Shown: positions 53,801 through 63,392 of the stretch, in pieces
Numbering within the stretch: the stretch's first letter is position 1
How the letters are laid out: each line of letters starts with the position of its first letter
Source: Sympetrum striolatum
Lineage: Eukaryota; Arthropoda; Insecta; Odonata; Libellulidae
NCBI GenBank assembly: GCA_947579665.1
Contig: OX388347.1
Location: 38,944,943 to 39,008,942 of the forward strand
DNA length: 64,000 bases
Direction of reading: 5' to 3'
Made by a program: the position numbers and the translations under genes
Notes under the pieces: model-generated
Seen by the model: the letters and a program-made list of their open reading frames with translations, nothing else
Databases searched by the model: none
What the model was told of the DNA's origin: nothing

Positions 53801-56800
53801 TAAAATTACGTCTCCTTTCAATGAATTAATTTCAGTATTTTCCTTACTTTCAAAATTATTCTTTTAGTCATAATTCCTTAATTAATTTTTAACTTAATCA
53901 AGGTTAGTTTGCTCATGAGTACATCCTTTCTTTGCTTAAAGTGGACGATTATTTGTTGTAAAACCCCTTAGTTTATCACGGAGACCACTTTAAAGACGTT
54001 CAATTCACGGAAATTAGCTTAAGCGAGCGTTCGCTTTAGGGCATCAAAAGAACATTAGCATAAGTTATCAAAGCTTATACGCTTCGTCTCTATCCATAAC
54101 TCCCTCCTCCACTCACCAAATGTTTCGTCGTCCCTGGACCGGATCCCATTAATCTCATCCTCCCTTCTTCTCTCACCCCGTGAGCTATCCGACTTCATTA
54201 GGTTAAAAGGGCACCCGTTCGAAAAAAACCCTCGCTTCTCACCCCTTTCCTTCCTAACTTACGGTCGAAAACTCACCGTTTAGCAACCGCTGCGATCCGC
54301 AACCTCAATCTGCTTTTCGTCCCTACCTTTTTCATTCCATCCTTCATTTTATTATCTTCCGGTTCTCTTTTGCGAATGATTTCTGGCTCAGGATGCCGCG
54401 GAAAGCAGCGCCGTTTTGCGGGGTCACGAAGAGGGAGGAGGATTCCACGGAAACTCAATATGCTAATGGAGAGGAATTAATTTCAGTTAATCCTGTTGCA
54501 AATACAATAAATATCTCGGGCCCCGGTTGTGGTCTGCCCCTCGGGCTGAGTGACTGCTAATGCTCCATTTCAATTTCGATGATTGGAATTCCGGATTTGA
54601 GTGAATCGCGGAGGCTCTTCTTGTCACTCCATAAATCTGTACGCCCTCCTCATGGACCTGCTCTCATTTTGATCGTTCTTTTGATCCCCAATTGATCATC
54701 CGCGCAATTTTGTTATGCACGCGCTTATGTGCAAATTCCGCGCTCAGGGCTCTTCAACTCCACATGGAATTACGATGTTCATCTAAAAAATCTACCCCGA
54801 AGGAATTCCAGAATGGAATTATGATAGAAATGCACGATCGTTCAAATTAAATTAAATTGTCCTACGATTAAAAAAAGTAAGAACCCTCGTGAAATGCGAT
54901 TTGCTTGGCGGTAGTTTCTTGCTAAATTTAGAAAATGTAGCGTGGGCGAAAAGCTATTCGATGTGATTTGACCGTACTTGATGGAAGTCATTTGATAAAT
55001 GGGGAAGCGAACTTCGTATTTTCCACAAGATTTTTTAATGTCGACCAGTATCGGCCTTGCAGCTATCATCAAATCGAGACTTGATAATGGTTGCAAGGAC
55101 CAGGATGAAGCCTGATAATGCTGCAAGGCTGAAACCGGCCGACTTTTAAAAAATCTTGCGGAAAATAAGAAGTTCGCTTTCTCATTTATTAAAGGCAAAG
55201 CTGTTCATCGTCATTACTTCTGGATAATTTTGTCAAAAACCTATTTTAATATGAAAGAGAATAGCGTACGTCTTTTAACGGCTCGAATTGCTGATATAAG
55301 TGTAAATATAGGGAAGACAACGCGATAAACGTCAGGACAGCCAAGAATTTTATCTAGTAAGTTGAAGGGTTTCTATAGTCAACAGTTGTATCGTGTTGTA
55401 TCAGTAAGGAAATTTATCGAAGTTTTTAGACCTCAAATTTCAACGCTTCATGTTGTTTAAAGAGATGTACATTTAGGTTACTCTGATTCTCCCACTCTTG
55501 TCAATAATGCTTCCGCATCAGCATATTTATGCGTTGTTTAACTGATACTGAAATCAACGTCACAAAAAATACCATCCAGGTTGGAGCCAATGTGCGGAAT
55601 GATCTAAGCTGTCAAAGCACTTTTACAATACTACTTCTACTAAAAATATCGGTTGTAACTTTCTATCACTGTTTACTTAGATATCATAGCTTCAGGAAAT
55701 AGCCTGAACATTCTCACCGAAAATATCTTTTATTAATTCCTCCCTCTTTTGTATTATTCTAATTGTATCCATTTTAAATTTTCAGTCAGCACGTGCCAAT
55801 GTACACAGTATAAAAAGCCACTAATGAGAGACTGATGCTAAAATACGACATCCTGTTAACCTTGCTGGAACCAGAGAGAATTTAATTATACTATTGTGCC
55901 AGTTTTTTTGCTAATTCTTTGATTTTCAATGACTAGGAGAACATTTTCGTCGGATGTCCTTGCGGTTAATTGGTTTAATAAAGAATACTGAGATTTATGC
56001 CATTAATTGATCGAAACTCGTCCAAATATACTTAATGCAATGGATAAACAGTTAATTTTCCCCGATTTATGATCAATTCTTGTATTCTTAATTGGGTTTG
56101 CGGTTTGGTCGACCCTTTTGTTGTGTCGATCGTTGAAGTCTCCGCGCTGGCTCGCTCACGTACGAATTCACAATTTAGGAAAACATTATTATTCCGAAGA
56201 AAAGGCTTCGAACCGGAGAACCTCTCTCATATAATAGCTTGAACCCCTGGCTAATCGCCTATTGTTTCACCCCCGCCATCCAGGCGCTCGTTTTGATTCC
56301 TCTCCTTTATTTTTCGCAGGCGGTCATCCAGAAGACGAGAGTCACTTGCAAGTGTCACGGCGTGTCTGGATCGTGCAGCCTCATAACGTGTTGGCAGCAG
56401 CTGGCTTCTTTCCGGGAGGTTGGTGAGTACTCCAACAGCCATCTTCCGCCTCTCTCGACCCCCTGCACTTTGGTTCCCATCCCTCTTCCCCGCCATTTTC
56501 TTAACTCCCTTCCTCCGCCGCTTTTCATCTTCCGATATCAACTCGGTGGCAGCGGACCTCGGTTGGAGTCACGAAACCATTGTCCAGCCTCTCTCGTTCC
56601 ATCTGCTGAAGGCAAGGGATAGAATGAGTCTCGGCGGTGGAGAAGAAGCAATAACTCATCCGATGGCCGGTATTTTTACTCATTCGCCGACGATTTTGCA
56701 AGGGGCGGAACGAGGTTTGAATATGACGCGTGGTTGAGGAAACAACTGTTTGAGAGAGAAGTGTTATGTTTGAGGTTTTAATTGTGATCGATCGAACCTC

Positions 56801-59800
56801 GAGTTTTAAATTTCGAAAAATGTATTACAAGTCCAGGAAAGAATCAAAACAAATACCGGGAATTCTTGCAAGCATGCTGAAGATTATCTTCCGCCGACAG
56901 ATACATCTCATGCATTTAAAGTTAACGGGTTATGTGAGGAAATTGCTATTTCTATAATCTCGAGATGTATCGGAGTCAAAATCAGTATAAGTAAGATCCC
57001 GTCATTTATATTAGATTATTTCGAATCTACCTCGTGCTGAGTTTTACATACAAAATAGCAATCAATGTAGCGCCGAAGAAAGAAAATTTCTAAGAAGCTA
57101 CGAGTTCAAAAAGCATATTTAAAGTCGTTAAAGATATTAAGCATTTAACGGAAATTAAATTGATGCAATGTAGAACAGTTAATTCGTATTCGTGGGAAAT
57201 ACCGTTGCAAACATTCCTAAACTGCTTTGATTGGTTCATTATTAGAAGTTCGTGGATGTGATTCTCCTCTTGGTGGATTCTTGCCATTGATCCAATGATC
57301 AATGGCAAGTAGGATGATATTTTGAAGCTTACTTTTAGTCACAAGAAATATCACTTCTTAAACTTGTAGAATTGAAGGAGAGAACTTGAAATTAAAATTT
57401 CTACAGATATTGGAATAAATACTCAATGCTCGGTCATCCAGCATATTTTTTTAAATTTCGTATTTCGAATTTCTCGATAACTTTCTTCTCGTCCGGCTTG
57501 ATGAACTTTACAAAGATGTCAATAAAGGTCAAATAGGAATATTCCGGAAAGGTCACGGAGTAGCCTTTCTCCCGCCGAGGAAAGCTCGGCCGTAATTTTT
57601 GCGGCGATTTTCGTTTATCGGCATCTCAAATATACTCAACGTGCCTCAAAAGATTTATTAAAGGAGTTATTTCAATTATTTATGGCTCCGTCCTATCTCC
57701 GTTGCGAGCATTTCTCTTTCAAGGCTCACAGCGTCAGCATTTTATAATTCTTTAATCTTTCCCTCAATTTTTCCTCGCGCGAGTGCATTTCCCAGCGTTT
57801 CTCTACTTACGGAAGAAAGAGAAGGCAGTGAAAGCATTGATCCTCTCCCTCCCTCTCCACTAGAGGCCACTGGACCGTGGAGGCTGCGTATTTCAAAGGT
57901 TTCCTTCCATTCTTATGCCTCTTCAAGTTTCCTCTCCTTCTTCAAGAGCGTGCAGTTGAAACGTTTGCCTTTGTGAGAGAAGCGTCATTTGCTCCCTTGC
58001 TCATCCGTAATTTTAACGGAAGGAATATCCTAAAAGCAGGCATTTAAGAGATAAAACGGATTCCATTAAGATTAATACTCAATGATGCCTGTCTCGATTA
58101 ATATATTTCAGAAGGTATTCAAACTTGATGTTTTATAAAGAATCAAAACGCAAAGGTTATATATTTTCTTAACATTGCAAACGTAGATGAGAATGGGTTA
58201 TAGTAATTCTAGTAATAACGACAGTATAATTATTAATTATTTTAATGCAAGAAATTAGAGTTTAATCACAAATGTAGCTTTTCATTTGATTCAGTCTATC
58301 ACGCGTATAAAAACATTTAAAAAGTAAGAATTTTTTTAATAAATGTTAAGATGAAAAAAATGTTAATTTAAGATGAGTGTATGTGATGCCTTGTATATAC
58401 AAAACTCCCTGAAAAACGAGTTTTTTAGTGAGCTTGCGTGCACCGACAACCACACTTTTTTGGGGGCCTTGTCAGATCGCCATTTTCTTGCTCTTTGAAT
58501 TCAGTCCAGTAAAATAAATTAAATGTAAGTATATTAAATTAATGAAGCAGTATATAAATTAATTAAGCAGTTTAGATATACATTTAAAGTTTTACCAACC
58601 TAAAAATATAAAAATAAAAAATTAAGAAGAAATTACTTGTTTTATTTGACGTTTATGTATGCAAAATTCTCGAAAACTATACGTAGTGGATAATTTTTAC
58701 AAACACGGCTGAATGTAACGCAAAAATTACAATAAATATGGAATAACTACGTCGATGTTACCTAAACCTTGTTGTCCAATATAATTATTGAAAGCTAAAT
58801 ATGTTCATTAATTATATTTTAAATGCAAAATCATTGAAAAGCTTGACCTTTTATCCTTTCGCTAGTTTATCTTGTGATTAATGAAATGAATCTTAAAATT
58901 TCCATTTGTGATTCACTTCTTTGAATCAGGTGATGAAGATTTAGAATTTTAAATATATTCCCTATCCTTAATGTTTGCACTGCATTTCAACAGGTGTATT
59001 TTCTGTCACTAAATATCTAAATGTTTTTTTATTAACAGGTGACCACCTTCTGGATAAATACGACGGAGGCACCGAGGTGAAAATAAACCGCCGAGGAAGA
59101 CTTCAGATTCGAGATCCGAGGTTTTCCCTTCCAACTCCGTCAGATCTCGTTTACTTGGAGGACTCGCCCAATTATTGTGTGCGGAATTTAAGCGTCGGTT
59201 CTCTCGGTGAGTATCACCACCTTAAAAAAGTGTGCAATCCTATCAATGACTCTTTTTTAATTTCTGTATATGGACAACTATCCGTAAATTATTCATAAGG
59301 ATATTCATATGATTGTAAACTTGGCGTTGGATAATTTATTAGATATTATTTATAATAAATGTATTTGTTTATATTTTTAAAGTTCTTCTACTCATATTTC
59401 AGCATCTCATATTTATATAAAGATGGAAGGCTAAGAATACCGTACTTATTGAACAATGGGTTGCAGTTTTCTTTTTTATGATTCTAGTATGAGATATGAT
59501 AGTATGATTCTTTTTTAACTGAGAAAATTTATATCCAACCAAGGGCAGTCCCCCATAATATGATGCTATATTTAAAACTGAAAACAAATATCCATAGGAA
59601 ACAGTTAACCTTGTTTCAATGCTAGTAATTTTTGCAATGCATGACATGTCGAAGCATGCTCTATTTAGAGTTAAAGAAAGTTAAAAACCTGTTAACTCCA
59701 TTTAAGGATTTTGTCAATGTATATAATTTAGAATTTTATTGAATTGACTGTGTTAATTTTTTAGTTATTTACTGTTGTAATAAATTCCTTCCTTTTACTA

Positions 59801-61337
59801 TTTCTACATTTAAAATTAATGAAGATTGTTTTATTTATGTGTTCAATTTCATACCAATCACACACATTTTGGTAATAATATCTTTAAATTTTAAATGATT
59901 TTGGGCTTTAGCACAGTTCCAACAATTTTTTTAGTAGTTCTTGCAAAGCCGACAGATATGACTATGTGATACTGTATTCACAATACCCATTCCATTTCAA
60001 GAATAATTTTCCAGAGCAAATACTTGATCATAGTACATTAAACACATTATGACTAATTCACATCCTCGTTGAAACGTAAAACTTAATAAGAATCAAAATT
60101 TTATAATAATTATATTTATAAATTTTAAATTTCTGAGATATATTAGTCAAGATACAATGACAGAATTTTGACTTGGTAGTAACCAAGCTGTTCTGGTTGC
60201 TTCTCCAAATCTAGAATTGACTTTGACTTGATTTGACTAAATACCTTGCTGAGGACTATGATTTCAGATTTTTAGCAAAGTGGCCACTTGAAATCTAAGT
60301 CTAAAAATGTCCAATCATATCTGTTAGAGAAAGTTCTCTTTTTTAAATTTTTGTATTTATGTTGCATTATTATTATTATTTGCTAAAGGCTTTTTCAATA
60401 TTGCTAGAGACTTATACACAATTTCAATTTTGCTAGAGACTTTTCAATGCAACCATTCTTCTCTGTCACTTTCTGTTCACTTCAATGTTGATTGTTGCTG
60501 CATCCTATCCTGCTCTGAATCTTGTCCAAATATGTCTTCTTAGACCCTCTTCTTCCTTTCTTTTCTAGCATTTTCTATTAAAGAATGTTAGTTATGAATA
60601 TGCTGCATCTAATGACAATTCCAATAAATCTTATTTTTCTCTTTTCCATTTCCATTACTAATCTTCTCTCTTCTTCTACTTCCCTCAAAACTTCCAAATT
60701 TGTTTTTTTCCATCCAGCTTAATATTGTCATCTTCCACCATAACCACATGTCAGCAGCTTCAAGTCTACTCCTTTCTAATTTGCTGATACTCCAACTTTC
60801 ACTTCTTTACAACAGTGTACTCCATACAAATGTTTTTGCAAAGGATTTTCTGATATCTGTATTCATGTGTTTGCTATAGTTAGTATATATGTATGCTATA
60901 GTAGTTAAAATACTTTTCCTAGTCATAAATGCCTATTTTGCCAAAGCGATCTGTCTCTTCACTTCCATTAAGCATCTATTGTCCTGTGTGATTATACTGC
61001 CTAGATAGCAAAAGATGACCACCTGATCAATTCTGGTTTCGTCAATTTTATATATTGGTTTTAATTGCCTCCATATTTATTTTGTACTGCCATTACTTTT
61101 GTTTCTAATTCATTCACTTTTAAAATATAAATATCTACATATATTTCAGGTACCCAAGGACGTGTCTGCAACCGCACTTCTCATGGCATGGATGGTTGCA
61201 ACCTCCTATGTTGTGGGCGTGGTTACAATACCCGAAGAGCCACGATCAGGGAACGATGTGACTGCAAGTTCCACTGGTGCTGTGTGGTGAAGTGCAGAAC
61301 CTGCGTATCCCATGTAGACCTACACACCTGCAAGTGA
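23697..61337 (+). CDS. Wnt5: Wnt5-type secreted Wnt ligand, C-terminal 249 residues, five exons (5' end outside window)
   Basis: A secreted lipid-modified signalling glycoprotein; in insects Wnt5 acts through Ryk/Derailed-type and Frizzled receptors in axon guidance and tissue polarity (family knowledge). Joining 23697-23877, 25280-25391, 56320-56422, 59039-59206 and 61150-61337 gives one open frame of 250 codons including TGA, preceded by two bases of a split codon. All four introns are GT-AG and the phases agree. Landmarks in the fragment: SREAAF and [11 protein letters not shown] near the start, [12 protein letters not shown] (61-72), [10 protein letters not shown] (107-116) with the expected acylated Ser113, [12 protein letters not shown] (121-132), SPNYCVRN (173-180), and the closing [13 protein letters not shown] and [13 protein letters not shown] motifs. 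[13 protein letters not shown]...[11 protein letters not shown] resembles Wnt5 more than other Wnts. Sequons at NLS (180) and NRT (195) are possible N-glycosylation sites. Signal peptide and N-terminal half are missing, presumably in exons before the window. Confidence is very high for Wnt and high for Wnt5. Confidence 0.93.
23878..25279 (+). other. Wnt5 intron 1 (1.4 kb)
   Basis: GTGAGT to CAG. It holds the short antisense LINE fragment at 25000-25135 and otherwise AT-rich sequence. Confidence 0.93.
25000..25135 (-). mobile_element. LINE ORF2 C-terminal fragment (copy 1, short)
   Basis: The - strand reads [19 protein letters not shown], matching [21 protein letters not shown] of the 48 kb copy, followed by the shared AACCTACCGAAAGGTCGA end. 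It lies in Wnt5 intron 1, antisense to the gene, and is heavily 5'-truncated. Confidence 0.72.
25280..25391 (+). CDS. Wnt5: Wnt5 exon B
   Basis: Follows TTTTGTCAG and ends before GTAAGT. The first base completes the Lys codon from exon A, then 37 codons read [20 protein letters not shown] and [17 protein letters not shown], leaving phase 0. The HNNEAGRR motif is a Wnt hallmark. The exon is 112 bases long and lies 1.4 kb after exon A. Confidence 0.95.
26545..26610 (-). mobile_element. Possible SINE remnant with B box
   Basis: The - strand GGTTCGATTCC (26573-26583) is a perfect B box, preceded by TTGGTAGCAGAGAG. No A box or cloverleaf is visible. Isolated B-box matches can occur by chance, so support is weak. 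Confidence 0.3.
28553..28860. repeat. AT-rich dispersed repeat (pairs with 14225-14615)
   Basis: Contains TTTATTTATTCATTCATTGA, AGAGCCAAGTTA, TTAAAAGTATTA, AGATATATTAAGAGCATTAAT and ACATAGAGAAAAATTTGC, parallel to the first copy. Located in Wnt5 intron 2. Confidence 0.55.
32710..33170 (-). mobile_element. LINE ORF2 C-terminal fragment (copy 2)
   Basis: The + strand text parallels 48120-48660: a GGTTCATGTG motif, a CT-rich block, CGACxCxCCATTTCCTCTGTC and AAGGTCCACGTTTCACxCCCATA. The - strand translation near 32980-33010 gives a decayed [11 protein letters not shown], equivalent to the [11 protein letters not shown] of the 48 kb copy, with stops. Antisense in Wnt5 intron 2. Confidence 0.78.
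33815..34362 (+). repeat. Diverged tandem duplication, unit about 285 bp
   Basis: 33815-34070 and 34100-34362 share CTTCTCCAT, ATGAATTTTACTTATCTTT, CTGACTGATACTCAT, ATGAACATCATTCG and GTAGCAGTGTG in the same order; the CTTCTCCAT words lie 283 bp apart. No gene is recognised in either copy. Confidence 0.8.
34786..34804 (+). repeat. Poly-C run of 19
   Basis: Nineteen consecutive C residues in Wnt5 intron 2. Such runs are unstable and error-prone in sequencing. Confidence 0.95.
37600..37665 (+). mobile_element. tRNA-like SINE fragment
   Basis: GTGTTCGAGTCCCGACCCTG contains a perfect B box (37627-37637) followed by a T-rich run. The preceding CTAAGTCAGCGATTGGGATA resembles the D/anticodon region of SINE heads, but the A box is missing. 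Likely a truncated SINE. Confidence 0.4.
37786..37879. repeat. Hairpin with 21-bp perfect stem
   Basis: CGGGATCATGTTGAAATTACT (37794-37814, positions only approximate at the last base) is exactly inverted at 37843-37863. TACCGTAAT outside the left arm pairs with ATTACGGT outside the right arm after an 8-base bulge. The loop itself contains AATTTTAAGCAAAATT, a small internal hairpin. Total about 94 bases, in Wnt5 intron 2, shortly after a SINE-like fragment. Confidence 0.85.
38513..38690 (+). repeat. Diverged tandem duplication, unit about 90 bp
   Basis: CCGCTGTAGTCTGTTTTTG...TTAGCTTCG...TATTTTTAC is followed by CCGCTGTAGCTTGTTTTG...TTCCGCTTCG...TATTTTTAG. Two units only. Confidence 0.6.
40850..42110. 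mobile_element. DNA transposon-like element with terminal inverted repeats and TA target site
   Basis: The left end AGGTAATTCCGGGAGCGATG is the near-perfect inverse of the right end CATCTCTCCCGGAATTACCT. Both are flanked by TA, the duplication made by Tc1/mariner/pogo-type transposases. Length is 1,261 bp. No transposase is recognisable; the longest frames are short and lysine-rich by composition, so it is non-autonomous or dead. Internal blocks near 41233-41273 and 41876-41932 repeat GCCCCA/GGGGC motifs similar to the ends (for example ACTCGGGAGAGATGGCC), suggesting subterminal repeats or a nested second copy. It lies in Wnt5 intron 2. Confidence 0.8.
42620..42880. repeat. Dispersed repeat (pairs with 9330-9600)
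   Basis: Carries the motifs listed for 9330-9600 in the same orientation, more diverged. It lies in Wnt5 intron 2, about 500 bp after the TA-flanked element. Confidence 0.6.
47636..47952. mobile_element. hAT-like MITE, about 317 bp
   Basis: The ends CAGGAGTTCCCAACC and GGTTGGGAACCCCTTG are inverted repeats of the common hAT type. Inside both ends GCGTACCAC / GTGGTACxCG-like sequence follows. The flanks AGTAAGGC and TCTAAGGC agree at 6 of 8 bases, consistent with an aged 8-bp duplication. No coding capacity. Located in Wnt5 intron 2 beside a LINE fragment. Confidence 0.78.
48120..48660 (-). mobile_element. LINE ORF2 C-terminal fragment (copy 3 of a - strand family)
   Basis: On the - strand the translation contains [18 protein letters not shown] at about 48440-48500 and then, after an AT insertion with stops, the 63-codon stretch 48167-48358 with [38 protein letters not shown] and [17 protein letters not shown]. 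This is the well-known region downstream of the RT catalytic core in many arthropod non-LTR retrotransposons. It is the best preserved copy in the window, 5'-truncated and interrupted, lying antisense inside Wnt5 intron 2. Confidence 0.85.
51422..51520 (-). mobile_element. LINE ORF2 C-terminal fragment (copy 4, short)
   Basis: The - strand reads [20 protein letters not shown], matching the [14 protein letters not shown] tail of the 48 kb copy. Only the last about 100 bases remain. Antisense in Wnt5 intron 2, next to a 15-bp tandem repeat. Confidence 0.7.
51566..51614 (+). repeat. 15-bp tandem repeat, three copies
   Basis: CATGTAAGCCAAATT repeats three times exactly, followed by CATG. It starts about 45 bp after a LINE fragment. 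Confidence 0.95.
54991..55192. repeat. Long foldback element (hairpin of about 200 bp)
   Basis: TTTGATAAATGGGGAAGCGA followed by ACTTCGTATTTTCCACAAG at 54991-55029 is matched in inverse by CTTGCGGAAAATAAGAAG and TTCGCTTTCTCATTTATTAAA at 55155-55192. Further in, CGGCCTTGCAGCTATCAT pairs with GATAATGCTGCAAGGCTG. Almost the whole element folds on itself with a short centre around 55090. A - strand frame of 118 codons (54842-55198) crosses it but is a by-product of the palindrome. Probably a foldback/MITE-type element; it could also template double-stranded RNA if transcribed in the intron. Confidence 0.8.
56320..56422 (+). CDS. Wnt5: Wnt5 exon C (acylation hairpin)
   Basis: Follows TTTTTCGCAG and ends before GTGAGT. 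Thirty-four codons plus one base read [19 protein letters not shown] and then [15 protein letters not shown]. The TCT codon at 56365-56367 corresponds to the serine that Porcupine palmitoleoylates in other Wnts (Ser209 of Wnt3a, by family knowledge). It lies in the loop closed by the flanking cysteines. It is separated from exon B by about 30.9 kb, but phase 0 to phase 0 joining and the protein sequence leave little doubt. An open frame continues into the intron for tens of codons, which I take as chance. Confidence 0.95.
56423..59038 (+). other. Wnt5 intron 3 (2.6 kb)
   Basis: GTGAGT to TTAACAG. The first 110 bases are strongly pyrimidine-rich and 57540-58010 is GC-richer. A 13-bp hairpin lies at 57280-57309. 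The 105-codon frame at 56420-56737 overlaps the donor and has no domain. Confidence 0.93.
57280..57309. repeat. Perfect 13-bp hairpin with 4-base loop
   Basis: CTTGCCATTGATC, loop CAAT, GATCAATGGCAAG. It lies in Wnt5 intron 3, with no T run after it and no known role. Confidence 0.85.
59039..59206 (+). CDS. Wnt5: Wnt5 exon D
   Basis: Follows a T-rich tract and TTAACAG and ends before GTGAGT. It starts with GT completing a Gly codon and reads [38 protein letters not shown] and [17 protein letters not shown], leaving one base of a split Gly. NLS is a potential N-glycosylation sequon. This is the variable linker between the N-terminal and C-terminal Wnt domains. A nearby CAACAG at 58988-58993 could be a weaker alternative acceptor but would insert stop-containing or unrelated sequence. 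Confidence 0.95.
59207..61149 (+). other. Wnt5 intron 4 (1.9 kb)
   Basis: GTGAGT to TATTTCAG. AT-rich, with the divergent antisense LINE fragment in its last third. Confidence 0.93.
60470..61075 (-). mobile_element. LINE ORF2 C-terminal fragment (related, more divergent)
   Basis: The - strand near 60700-60765 reads [19 protein letters not shown], the same motif as [16 protein letters not shown] in the 48 kb copy. The surrounding + strand CT-rich text, with repeated CTTC and CTTCTAC motifs, is typical of antisense LINE ORF2. No long frame survives. It ends about 75 bases before Wnt5 exon E. Confidence 0.65.
61150..61337 (+). CDS. Wnt5: Wnt5 exon E with stop codon
   Basis: Follows CATATATTTCAG. 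GT completes Gly, then 61 codons read [36 protein letters not shown] and [15 protein letters not shown], ending VDLHTCK and TGA at 61335-61337. This is the cysteine-rich, thumb-like C-terminal domain that contacts Frizzled in known Wnt structures. The closing ...CK stop is the normal end for Wnts, so the C-terminus is complete. NRT is a potential glycosylation site. Confidence 0.96.
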
Positions 61338-62089
61338 TTCATTAAACCATGTAAAGGGACATTGGAGCACCCAAATGTACATACAATTGTGTTGGATCGG
61401 GTAATGTTGCCCACATCATGATAAATGAAAATTGATCTTATTTAATGTAAAGATCATAAAGATTTTACTGTGGAGAGTCAGCTTTGTCTTCAGAGTAATA
61501 TGGAATGACTATACAATACAATTTTCTGCTAAGAAAATATGTTTGACTTGTTCCATGAGCTGGTGTATCTAATTATTTTGGATAGGTTTAGTCAGAGATG
61601 AAGCGTCATGAAGATTAAGGTATGTTGTACATTAATGAGATATTTGTGTTTACATTTCTCTGTGTATGTAAGATTCATAAACATATATATGATTACTAGC
61701 CATAATCATATAAAAAGTATTTACAAGAATCTCTGATAAATCCTGGCATATTTTAAATGCAGGGCCAAATAATTTGGCTTGAATATTTTGTGTACAGTAT
61801 TATTTAAGAGTTTCCTTATTTTGTGCATTTAAAGTTAACAATTTTGGAAATATTTTATTCCATGAGTATGTAGGTGAAAACCTATGACTATCTGTCAATA
61901 GAGTTTTATGGAATTTGATGTAGATGATCTCTGCTTCTGTCTTTGATCTAAGGGTAATCACTATGAATCTATGAATATTTTAGAAATGACTAATCTGAAA
62001 TAGTTTGGTGAAATGCCTATGATGGAGTTTGTAGCTATATTCGAAATTTTTTAAGATTTGTCATTATATAGATGTTCTTATTTATTTCA

Positions 62090-62095
62090 AATAAA
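62090..62095 (+). promoter_or_regulatory. Candidate polyadenylation signal AATAAA, about 750 bases after the Wnt5 stop
   Basis: Canonical hexamer in the T-rich context TTTCAAATAAAGCAG, the first canonical signal seen after the stop codon. Use is inferred. Confidence 0.4.
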
Positions 62096-63386
62096 GCAGT
62101 TACTCAAGCATGTCTACATGTTTAAGGATCATCAATAATATCTTTTTCTATTTTCTCCTGAAAAGAAGGATTATCCAGATGCAATATCTCCATTCCCCAT
62201 GGTTTTCTTTCCCTTATTTATTTTAAATGATTAACGTCAAGATAATAATGGCTATTTAAGCAAAAATTATGCAGAGGAAATAATTATATCTTGACCAGAT
62301 AAAAAGCAATCAGCAAAGTGTATAATATCTTTCATAAACCTATCAGATAACTTATCAAAATATTATCTTTTTAAATCCATAGCCTTTCCCTCAATAAAAT
62401 TATTTGGAAGATAAAGGAAATGTAACCACATTTCTTATAAAGTTCTTCACCATATTAGATTTGATTTTCTGAAATTTCAAAATCTCAGGGTTTTTTAAAC
62501 TTCATTGTTTGATAAAAGGGTACTTAATCAATTCAGTTTAGGATGATGACAAATATGAAACTTGTTAGTTTCTCTTTTTTATTTTTGTAAAGGAATTGGT
62601 ATTCTGTATAAAAAATTCATTCATGCTGATTCAATTTTCATTTGTTGACCAAAATAGTTTCTGAAACAATCAAAAAAAGAATTCTTACCTAGCTACCCCA
62701 AAATTTTGTAAAAATGTCATTTTAGAAAATCATGAAATTTCTCTTTCGTGAAATAGCAATTTGTAATGGGCTCTTTATATTCTGTTTGATCTCAAATATC
62801 CAGGGCTTCCTACATATAAAAGTATCAAACATCCATTTATGTTTTAGATGAACTACTGTATATAATGGTAAGATATGTCTTTCTATTTTAACATTTCTTT
62901 AAATAGGGGATAAACTTTGTAAAATTTAATATGTGACTATATATTCTTGTAATAGCAATGCAAAATAGCATAGAGCTTCAAGAAACGGACATTTTAAATT
63001 AATCAGTGCTTCGTTCAGAAATCTAGGATGAAGTGATTATCTAGAATGAAAAATTTACATTAGATGAAATAAAATATATCCTATCTATGCTAATTGAAGT
63101 ATCTATTGCTGAGGTGAATTAATTTATTATTTTATATATAAAAATGCTGGATTTAAAAAATTTTTGTGTTATAGTACTATATGCACATAATGAAGGCATT
63201 GATTGTACACGGTTATCTTAAAACATGTGATGTAATTATGGATTTGAAAACTTATAACCTGTACCTGCATGTGGCTTTAGACTTGCATGGATGTGAATTT
63301 GATGTATTTATTGTAACTTACCATTTAAAGATATATGAAATAAATGTTTTACTATTTTATTTCATATTTCATGTCAATTTTGTATT

Positions 63387-63392
63387 AATAAA
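63387..63392 (+). promoter_or_regulatory. Candidate distal polyadenylation signal AATAAA
   Basis: Canonical hexamer within TATTAATAAAGCATC, about 2.05 kb after the stop codon, followed by TTTATT-rich sequence. It would define a long 3' UTR isoform; use is inferred. Confidence 0.4.

Larger units (their letters stand above)
25392..56319 (+). other. Wnt5 intron 2 (about 30.9 kb)
   Basis: GTAAGT to TTTTTCGCAG, phase 0. Apart from the repeats listed separately, it holds GC-rich islands at about 25790-26480, 27640-28540, 29080-30250, 32220-32620, 34340-34730, 37960-38440, 39690-40410, 43500-44060, 46960-47640 and 54000-54780. Several are pyrimidine-rich on the + strand (29490-29840, 46970-47110, 54080-54270). 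None encodes a recognisable protein; the frames in them are short and motif-free. The stretches 35000-37580, 44400-46900, 48660-51420 and 51620-54000 are AT-rich and I see nothing further in them. Confidence 0.9.

Noticed and set aside
54842..55198. 118-codon - strand frame
   Set aside because: It coincides with the 200-bp foldback, whose palindrome explains the frame.
56420..56737. Open frame of 105 codons after Wnt5 exon C
   Set aside because: It lies in intron 3 behind a consensus GTGAGT donor, has no domain, and is a product of the GC-rich pyrimidine tract.
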